9,831 bases of DNA from Kangiella sp. GTDB taxonomy: Bacteria; Pseudomonadota; Gammaproteobacteria; Enterobacterales; Kangiellaceae. Shown one piece after another: positions 5,246 to 9,831 of the stretch (position 1 is its first letter; every line of letters starts with the position of its first letter). A model generated the notes under the pieces. It ran no database searches. It saw only the letters and a program-made list of their open reading frames with translations, and had not been told where the DNA came from. The stretch is from positions 1 through 9,831 of the forward strand of contig JAPHRL010000076.1 of the NCBI GenBank assembly GCA_026195755.1. Reading direction: 5' to 3'. Both the position numbers and the translations under genes were made by a program.

Positions 5246-6691
5246 ATGCAAATCATCAAGAACTACGTTAATGGCCAGTTGCTCGATCCTTTTGCCGGTC
5301 AGTACATTGATAATGTTGAACCGGCTACTGGGCAGGTCTACAGCAAAATCCCTAACTCGGATGAGCATGATTTAGAGCAAGCAGTTGTTGCCGCAGAACA
5401 TGCACAAAAGGGCTGGGCCAATACTCCGCTGGAGAATCGCGCGGAAATATTGTGTCGTCTGGCGGATATCATCGACGCCAACGCTGACATGTTGGCGCAA
5501 GCTGAAGCCATTGATAACGGCAAGCCGATTACTTTGGCTAAGAACGTTGATATTTATCGCGCCTCGGCCAACATTCGCTTTTTTGCTCACGCCATTACTC
5601 AGTTCTCCAGCGAAAGTCATGCCATGGAAGATGTGGCGATTAACTATACCCTGCGCGATCCGATTGGCGTTGTCGGTTGTATCTCTCCCTGGAATTTACC
5701 GTTGTATTTATTCACCTGGAAAATCGCGCCAGCATTGGCCAGCGGTAACGCCGTTATTGCCAAGCCATCAGAAATCACACCAATGACCGCGTTTCTGTTT
5801 TCCAAGCTGTGCGTTGAAGCAGGCTTGCCCGATGGTGTGCTGAATATTCTGCACGGCACCGGCCCAAGCATTGGCGGCCCACTGACTACGCATCCGAAAA
5901 TCAAAGCGATCAGCTTTACCGGCGGTACGGCAACTGGCGCACAAATCACCAAAGTCACTGCCGGTATGTTCAAAAAGTTATCGCTGGAATTGGGCGGCAA
6001 GAATCCAACCTTGGTCTTTGCCGATTGCGACTTTGACGATACGGTTACTAATGTGGTTCGGGCAGCATTTTCGAATCAAGGGCAGATTTGTTTATGCGGT
6101 TCGCGAATTTATATTGAGCGACCAATTTACGATAAGTTCAAGCAAGCTTTCGTTGAGAAAGTAAAACAAATCAAGATTGGCGATCCGCTAGAAGCTGACA
6201 CCCAACATGGCGCGCTGGTTTCTAAAGCGCACATGGAAAAAGTACTATCCTACATTGAACTGGCGCAGGAAGAAGGCGGTACTGTGTTAACCGGCGGCAA
6301 TCAGGTGACATTAGAAGGTCGTTGCGAAAATGGTTACTTTGTTGAGCCGACCGTTATCGAAGGCTTAACCAATCATTGCCGTACTAACCAGGAAGAAATT
6401 TTTGGCCCAGTCTGCACCATCATGCCATTTGATACAGACGACGAAGCCATCATGCTCGCCAATGGCACTGAATACGGTTTAGCCTCCAGCGTCTGGACCA
6501 ACGACCTCAAGCGTGCGCACCGCGTCGCCAAAGAAATTGAAGCGGGCATCGTCTGGATCAACTGCTGGTTACTGCGCGATCTGCGCACGCCATTCGGTGG
6601 CGTCAAAAGCTCTGGCGTTGGCCGTGAAGGTGGATTGGAAGCATTACGCTTTTTCACCGAAGCCAAGAATGTGTGTGTGAAGTATCGGTAG
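5246..6691 (+). CDS. Aldehyde dehydrogenase, ALDH8 / 2-aminomuconic semialdehyde type
   Basis: An NAD-dependent aldehyde dehydrogenase of 481 residues. Visible are the oxyanion Asn N150 in SPWNLPLY, K173 in IAKPSE, the general base E248 in LELGGK and the nucleophile C282 in NQGQICLC. The C-L-C motif, ISPWNLPLYLFTWKIAPA-like region and WINCWLLRDLRTPFGG strongly resemble human ALDH8A1 and bacterial 2-aminomuconic 6-semialdehyde dehydrogenases. R111 and R444 are at places that may match the two substrate-binding Arg residues reported for the Pseudomonas enzyme (from memory). The likely reaction is oxidation of 2-aminomuconic semialdehyde to 2-aminomuconate; 2-hydroxymuconic semialdehyde is the main alternative. 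No other kynurenine or nitroaromatic pathway gene is in the window. A weak AGAGAA precedes the ATG. It is second in an operon with the SDR-like gene. Confidence 0.92.
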   Translation: MQIIKNYVNGQLLDPFAGQYIDNVEPATGQVYSKIPNSDEHDLEQAVVAAEHAQKGWANTPLENRAEILCRLADIIDANADMLAQAEAIDNGKPITLAKNVDIYRASANIRFFAHAITQFSSESHAMEDVAINYTLRDPIGVVGCISPWNLPLYLFTWKIAPALASGNAVIAKPSEITPMTAFLFSKLCVEAGLPDGVLNILHGTGPSIGGPLTTHPKIKAISFTGGTATGAQITKVTAGMFKKLSLELGGKNPTLVFADCDFDDTVTNVVRAAFSNQGQICLCGSRIYIERPIYDKFKQAFVEKVKQIKIGDPLEADTQHGALVSKAHMEKVLSYIELAQEEGGTVLTGGNQVTLEGRCENGYFVEPTVIEGLTNHCRTNQEEIFGPVCTIMPFDTDDEAIMLANGTEYGLASSVWTNDLKRAHRVAKEIEAGIVWINCWLLRDLRTPFGGVKSSGVGREGGLEALRFFTEAKNVCVKYR

Positions 6692-6704
6692 CAAGCACTC
6701 TAGC

Positions 6705-6878
6705 TTGTCATTCCGGCCTCCGAGCCGAGACAAAATCGTCTGGAACGATTTTGAATGGCGAAGCCAGCCCAAAGGGAAAAATACAGGGATGTATTTTGTA
6801 ATCCAGTGTCTTTTCTTTGGTGAGCCTATGCTCAACACTAAGGTAAAAAGCAGATCCTGATTTTCATCAGGATGACAA
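6705..6878. repeat. 174-base MITE-like block with nested hairpins
   Basis: The block starts TTGTCATTCC and ends GGATGACAA, near-perfect short terminal inverted repeats. Inside are three perfect stems: AAAATCGT/ACGATTTT (6732-6752), AAAATACA/TGTATTTT (6778-6797) and ATCCTGAT/ATCAGGAT (6854-6873). The left end, TTGTCATTCCGGCCTCCGAG, reappears in variant form at 9166-9196. A minus-strand frame across it translates as CHPDENQDL, a peptide I associate with spurious ORFs called on such repeats. No transposase is inside. None of the stems has a good T-run, so the block is not an obvious terminator for the aldehyde dehydrogenase. Confidence 0.65.
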
Positions 6879-6931
6879 AACATTAAGTTGGTGGCATGGA
6901 TGACTGTGTGGTGCACACAAGATGTGCAGTG

Positions 6932-6990
6932 GTAGGCTGGTGATGCACCCTTAGGGCAGGATCAGCATGTCGGATACATCGCCAGCCTAC
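6932..6990 (+). repeat. REP type B, full-length 59-base palindrome
   Basis: GTAGGCTGGTGATG (6932-6945) pairs with CATCGCCAGCCTAC (6977-6990) over 14 positions with a single T/C difference, which would be a G-U pair in RNA. The centre carries CACCCTTAGGGCAGGATC (6946-6963), shared with 3362-3379 and 9251-9268. The 5' GTAG fits the REP pattern. It lies in the convergent gap between the aldehyde dehydrogenase and the metalloprotease. Confidence 0.78.
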
Positions 6991-7006
6991 GGCAATTCCA
7001 ATAAAC

Positions 7007-7038
7007 AAAAAAAGGCGGCCACATTGGGCCGCCCCTAC
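7007..7038 (-). terminator. Terminator of the metalloprotease operon, also REP type C
   Basis: On the minus strand GTAG (7035-7038) is followed by the stem GGCGGCC/GGCCGCC (arms 7027-7033 and 7014-7020), then seven Ts (7007-7013): a complete Rho-independent terminator 15 bases beyond the protease stop codon. On the plus strand the stem is followed by a weaker T-run and could also slow transcription coming from the aldehyde dehydrogenase. It is almost identical to the element at 9275-9306. Confidence 0.9.
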
Positions 7039-7052
7039 CTACTTTTCGATAA

Positions 7053-8162
7053 TTAATTCACGCGAATCGGAATGTAGGTTGCGTTGTTGCTTTCTTCTAC
7101 TTCAGCGATGGTGTTGTTTGGATCTAACAAGCCGCCTAAGAAGTAGTTCTGGCCTGAGTTCAACGTTGATGGAATGGTTACCGTTCTGGTTGAAGTATAG
7201 ACGCTACCTTCTGGTTGCAGTGCAAATGACGTGCTTGCAATCAGAGTATCAGCGGTGCTGATGAAGTTATTGGTTGAAACATAGTAGTAAATCGTTGGTG
7301 CCTGACCTGATTCACCATTATTTTCGTAAGTTAACTCCATACGCACTTGCTGGCCCTTGCTGACGTTGTAGCGACGTTCGCCATTAACAAAACTGTATGG
7401 CAATTCTACGCCAGAGGTGTTGTACAGCTTAGTGCGAATGTGCGAGCTGTAAGCGCCACTTGCGCCGCTGTATTTCCAATGGACTAAACCGACGTCCTGG
7501 ACATTACCCGCATTGTTTCCATACAGCTGACGCAGACCGTAGTTGGCATCTTCGCCCATGTAGGCTAAGGCATAGACGTAGTTACGGTGGATGTGATCCC
7601 AGTCCTGGCCCATGATGCTGTAGCGACCATTTTCATGACCTAGACCTGCGCCATGACCGAACTCATGCAACGCAGTTGTTTTGAATGGGCGTTCAGCACC
7701 ACCGTACGGAATCATGTCTTCAGCACGTCCACGAATTCCGTATTCGTCACCTGGTGTATAGTTAACGGTGTTTTTGAATACGATGTCAGCTTCCGTGATA
7801 TTGTTGCTCCAACCAAAGAACCAGCTGCATGAACTCCAGGTGTAAGCGACTGCTGGAGCACTGATGCTGCTTGACCACCAGACTTCATTCTGGCCATTAT
7901 TCAGGCCCACCGAAGGGTCGTCATATTGCATGGTAAAGCGGATCTTACTGGGGTTTTTATTGAACTGAGTTATCACATGGCCCAATGCTGTTCGATATAA
8001 ACCTGTTGTTGAAAAACTTACAGCACTGGCTCTAAACGTGACATTATTGGTGTTCCATTTTTTGTATACACCATTACATGATGTATCCAAAGTTGCTGCT
8101 TGCGTTTCCATTCCTAAAAACGATGCAGCGATTACGCTAGAGATTAAAATTAATTTCTTCAT
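7053..8162 (-). CDS. Secreted matrixin-like metzincin protease with CARDB-like C-terminus
   Basis: A 369-residue exported zinc protease. The signal peptide (KK, hydrophobic core, cleavage near residues 22-23, TQAA) is followed by a catalytic domain. It carries H166-E-F-G-H170-G-A-G-L-G-H176, the metzincin HExxHxxGxxH with three zinc-binding His and the Glu base, and the Met-turn S182-I-M184 eight residues later. Residues from about 221 to the end look like a CARDB-type beta-sandwich, closing with GGLLDPNN and VEESNNATYIPI. Such domains often bind surfaces or sugars. C29 and C112 could form a disulphide. The ATG is preceded by GGAGG at seven bases. It is the second gene of an operon behind the exported protein at 8187-8951. 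No propeptide or cysteine switch is obvious. Confidence 0.9.
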   Translation of the reverse strand: MKKLILISSVIAASFLGMETQAATLDTSCNGVYKKWNTNNVTFRASAVSFSTTGLYRTALGHVITQFNKNPSKIRFTMQYDDPSVGLNNGQNEVWWSSSISAPAVAYTWSSCSWFFGWSNNITEADIVFKNTVNYTPGDEYGIRGRAEDMIPYGGAERPFKTTALHEFGHGAGLGHENGRYSIMGQDWDHIHRNYVYALAYMGEDANYGLRQLYGNNAGNVQDVGLVHWKYSGASGAYSSHIRTKLYNTSGVELPYSFVNGERRYNVSKGQQVRMELTYENNGESGQAPTIYYYVSTNNFISTADTLIASTSFALQPEGSVYTSTRTVTIPSTLNSGQNYFLGGLLDPNNTIAEVEESNNATYIPIRVN

Positions 8163-8186
8163 TGTACTTCCTCCGTGAAGTAGTGA

Positions 8187-8951
8187 TTATTGATGGTCGA
8201 CATCATCGATGATGTCTTGAGCGGACTGCTTAGCTCGCGCTGGAACAGATGGTTCTGGCATAGCCGCGGGAATCGCCGCCGAGAATCTTTGCGCAATATT
8301 CGCGCTTTTGATTTCTTTAGCTGGCTTACCTTTCATAGCAGACTGAACCGCTTTCTTGAACTGCTGTACCGATGCACCTTTTGCTTGAGCTTGCGCTGGT
8401 AAAGTCTTACCGGCAATCTCGCCTTGTTCATCATCCATGGCTACCGGACGTTGCGTACGCTCAGCAGATTTGCCGATTTGCACCGGTTTGCCGCTTTCGG
8501 TAAATACTTCGCCGCTTTTCACTTTGAAGAAGCCTTCTGAACAGCGAACCAATGGGCATTGACCATCGCTTTTTTCAGCAATCATCAGAATGTTCTCTTC
8601 GCCAAGATTGAACTCAGGAACATTCGACACCTCAAGAACATCGTACTGAGTGTCGCTGATTTTTTTGATACCGCCAATAAAGCGTAGCGTTACTTGACGA
8701 CCTTTTTGCAGACCCTGCACATCATCTTCAATCTGGTAGGTTACGAACGTATGAGGAATGCCTTCAACAGAATCCTTGTAGTCAATTTTCATGACTTTTC
8801 CCTGGACAATGCTTTGGGCTTCTTTGGCTAATGATTCAATTCCTTTTGAGTCATTCATAGATGCCATGGTGGGTAGTGAGGCAAATGTTAGCGCAGAAAC
8901 CACTGCACCCAACACTGCACATTTTTTTGTAGTTAGGTAACTTTTTTTCAT
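8187..8951 (-). CDS. Exported protein of unknown function, partner of the metalloprotease
   Basis: A 254-residue protein with a clear signal peptide, cleaved near residue 30 (PTMA-S). Residues 38-130 form a likely beta domain: SIVQGKVMKIDY, HTFVTYQIEDDVQG, RQVTLRFIGG and the FNLGEENILMIAE stretch. I have seen this pattern (VxGxV ... VLKG ... PxFxxGEE) in exported bacterial proteins, sometimes beside matrixins. C132 and C137 may form a disulphide. From about residue 160 the sequence is Ala/Lys/Gln-rich, low in complexity and probably disordered, ending acidic (IIDDVDHQ). The ATG has AAGGAG eight bases upstream. The gap to the protease gene is 24 bases. It may be an inhibitor, chaperone or cofactor for the protease, but that is inference from position. 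Confidence 0.83.
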   Translation of the reverse strand: MKKSYLTTKKCAVLGAVVSALTFASLPTMASMNDSKGIESLAKEAQSIVQGKVMKIDYKDSVEGIPHTFVTYQIEDDVQGLQKGRQVTLRFIGGIKKISDTQYDVLEVSNVPEFNLGEENILMIAEKSDGQCPLVRCSEGFFKVKSGEVFTESGKPVQIGKSAERTQRPVAMDDEQGEIAGKTLPAQAQAKGASVQQFKKAVQSAMKGKPAKEIKSANIAQRFSAAIPAAMPEPSVPARAKQSAQDIIDDVDHQ

Positions 8952-9000
8952 AAAACTTACTCCTTGTTGATTGATCGCTTATTCCATATAAGCAGGAGTT

Positions 9001-9028
9001 ATATTATGAATTTCGAGAGTCTTGACAA
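9001..9028 (-). promoter_or_regulatory. Candidate sigma-70 promoter of the protease operon
   Basis: Read on the minus strand, TTGTCA (9028-9023, five of six to the -35 consensus) and TAATAT (9006-9001, four of six to the -10) are 16 bases apart. They lie about 50 bases upstream of the ATG at 8951. The leader between them and the ATG carries the AAGGAG ribosome site. This is a motif match only. Confidence 0.5.
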
Positions 9029-9043
9029 GATGCAATATCTTGT
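9025..9043. promoter_or_regulatory. Operator-like palindrome overlapping the -35 box
   Basis: ACAAGAT and ATCTTGT (9025-9031 and 9037-9043) form a perfect 7+7 inverted repeat with a five-base spacer. It overlaps four bases of the candidate -35 of the protease operon and extends upstream of it. That placement would suit a dimeric regulator. A second palindrome of similar composition lies about 82 bases further upstream. Confidence 0.45.
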
Positions 9044-9106
9044 AACTCATTGATTTTCATATTTGCATTGGATTTTTGATGTGTTTTCAGCGATTGCAGG
9101 TTCAAT

Positions 9107-9124
9107 TGTAAGATATGTCTTACA
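9107..9124. promoter_or_regulatory. Second palindrome upstream of the protease operon
   Basis: TGTAAGA and TCTTACA (9107-9113 and 9118-9124) form a perfect 7+7 inverted repeat with a four-base spacer. Like the palindrome at 9025-9043 it contains AAGA/TCTT half-sites, although the arms are not the same. It could be an upstream regulator site or a stem in a read-through transcript. No T-run follows. Confidence 0.35.
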
Positions 9125-9165
9125 CACCAACGGCTGATTTTCCGTGGCTTAGAATATTACAAAGA

Positions 9166-9196
9166 GCAGATTCCGGCTCGTAGGCCGGAATGACAA
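9166..9196 (-). repeat. Partial copy of the TTGTCATTCCGG repeat
   Basis: On the minus strand it begins TTGTCATTCCGGCCTACGAG, differing from the start of the 174-base block at 6705 by a single base. ATTCCGGC and GCCGGAAT (9170-9177 and 9184-9191) make an eight-base-pair hairpin. Only one end of the longer element is present. Confidence 0.7.
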
Positions 9197-9236
9197 TACG
9201 TTGGGATGACGATGAGATGCATGAAAGATGATAATA

Positions 9237-9268
9237 GTAGGCTGGTGATGTACCCCTAGGGCAAGATA
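9237..9268 (+). repeat. REP type B, half copy
   Basis: GTAGGCTGGTGATG (9237-9250) is identical to the left arm of the palindrome at 6932. The next bases, TACCCCTAGGGCAAGATA, match its core. The right arm is missing, so this copy cannot fold as the full one does. It ends a few bases before the type C terminator, the same order of elements as at 6932-7038. Confidence 0.75.
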
Positions 9269-9274
9269 ACAGAT

Positions 9275-9306
9275 AAAAAAGGGCGGCCAGATTGGGCCGC
9301 CCCTAC
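9275..9306 (-). terminator. Terminator of the DUF885 gene, also REP type C
   Basis: On the minus strand GTAG (9303-9306) is followed by the perfect stem GGGCGGCC/GGCCGCCC (arms 9295-9302 and 9281-9288) with a six-base loop, then six Ts (9275-9280). It lies 18 bases beyond the stop codon of the DUF885 gene. Apart from one loop base and one stem base it is the same sequence as the element at 7007-7038. Confidence 0.9.
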
Positions 9307-9324
9307 CATCCGCTTACTCGCTCT

Positions 9325-9831
9325 TTAGTGCTTCGGTTTCTTGCTTTCAATCCAGGCATCAATTTTGTCATTGAGCACCGACATTGGAACAGCACCACCG
9401 AGTAATACCAGGTCATGGAACTCTTTAATATCAAATGCTTCACCGAGTTCTTCTTTAGCTTTTTCACGTTGCTCTACAATATTCAGCATACCGAGCTTAT
9501 AACCCAGTGCTTGGCCGGGCCATACCATGTAGCGTTCGATTTCTGAAACAACGCTGGATTGGGCTGTGCCAGTTTTTTCAGCCATGTATTTAATCGCCTG
9601 TTCGCGTGTCCACTTCTTGTGATGTAGGCCAGTATCAACAACCAATCTTACGGCGCGGAACAACTCCGCCTTCAACCGCCCTAAATCACCATAAGGATCA
9701 CCTTTATACATGCCCATTTCCCAGGCGACTAACTCTGAGTATAAAGCCCAGCCTTCCACATAGGCATTATAAGGAGCGATTCGACGAATCAGGGGCAGAC
9801 TTTCTTGCGCCATGTTTAATGCGATCTGCCA
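9325..9831 (-). CDS. DUF885 family protein, C-terminal part
   Basis: The frame is open to the right edge, so the true start is outside; 168 residues plus a stop codon are visible. They match the C-terminal region of DUF885 proteins, which look like zinc metallopeptidases: AYVEGWALYSELVAWEMGMY, then the RAVRLVVDTGLHHKKWTRE stretch, EIERYMVWPGQALGYKLG and FHDLVLLGGAVPMSVL. In this family the helix-rich C-terminus contributes the glutamate of the EGWALYSE motif; the upstream metal-binding His residues would lie beyond the window. Full proteins are usually near 600 residues and often exported. The gene is on the same strand as the protease operon but is cut off from it by its own REP-type terminator. 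Confidence 0.92.
   Translation of the reverse strand, partial: WQIALNMAQESLPLIRRIAPYNAYVEGWALYSELVAWEMGMYKGDPYGDLGRLKAELFRAVRLVVDTGLHHKKWTREQAIKYMAEKTGTAQSSVVSEIERYMVWPGQALGYKLGMLNIVEQREKAKEELGEAFDIKEFHDLVLLGGAVPMSVLNDKIDAWIESKKPKH

Noticed and set aside
5385..5786. Plus-strand frame of 133 residues within the aldehyde dehydrogenase gene
   Set aside because: Out-of-frame shadow of a gene with a clear family match throughout.
6732..6797. Stems at 6732-6752 and 6778-6797 as terminators of the aldehyde dehydrogenase operon
   Set aside because: The stems are AT-rich and have no T-run beyond their own arms. They look like parts of the repeat block.
6644..6916. Minus-strand frame of 90 residues (contains CHPDENQDL)
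   Set aside because: It overlaps the end of the aldehyde dehydrogenase and then translates the hairpin-rich repeat block. This type of peptide is a known by-product of intergenic repeats.
9022..9050. Plus-strand promoter from the perfect TTGACA at 9022-9027
   Set aside because: No acceptable -10 lies 16-18 bases downstream, and no plus-strand gene follows.

Overview
The window looks like chromosomal DNA of a gammaproteobacterium. The long PyrB subtype, HemL and the AlkG-type rubredoxin all resemble marine gammaproteobacterial proteins; an Oceanospirillales or Kangiellaceae-like host is my guess, from remembered homologues only. No rRNA, tRNA, CRISPR array or phage gene is visible.

Left block (1-2975), mostly housekeeping. 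On the minus strand are the first residues of an exported protein (cut by the window edge) and a rubredoxin gene with its own terminator. Divergent from rubredoxin, on the plus strand, are pyrB (pyrimidine synthesis) and hemL (tetrapyrrole synthesis), 39 bases apart. They end at a strong hairpin that can terminate transcription from both sides.

Middle block (3067-4335), an AT-rich accessory island on the minus strand. It holds an 82-residue orphan, a REP-associated tyrosine transposase (RAYT) bracketed by inverted REP palindromes, and a small three-helix membrane protein of unknown role.

Catabolic block (4435-6691), plus strand. A short-chain dehydrogenase homologue that has lost the catalytic Tyr and Lys is followed by an ALDH8-type dehydrogenase that best fits 2-aminomuconic 6-semialdehyde dehydrogenase of tryptophan/kynurenine or 2-aminophenol breakdown.

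Right block (7053-9831), minus strand. A two-gene secretion operon encodes an exported protein of unknown function and then a secreted metzincin protease with a CARDB-like C-terminal domain. A candidate promoter overlapped by a palindrome lies upstream. The C-terminal part of a DUF885 protein runs off the right edge.

The intergenic DNA is the most unusual part. Three palindromic repeat types (called A, B and C here) all begin with GTAGG, the 5' GTAG hallmark of REP sequences served by RAYTs. Type A flanks the RAYT, type B is a long palindrome, and type C doubles as the terminator of two separate minus-strand genes. A 174-base block with MITE-like ends and nested hairpins, plus a related partial copy, fills more of the gaps at 6692-7052 and 8952-9324.
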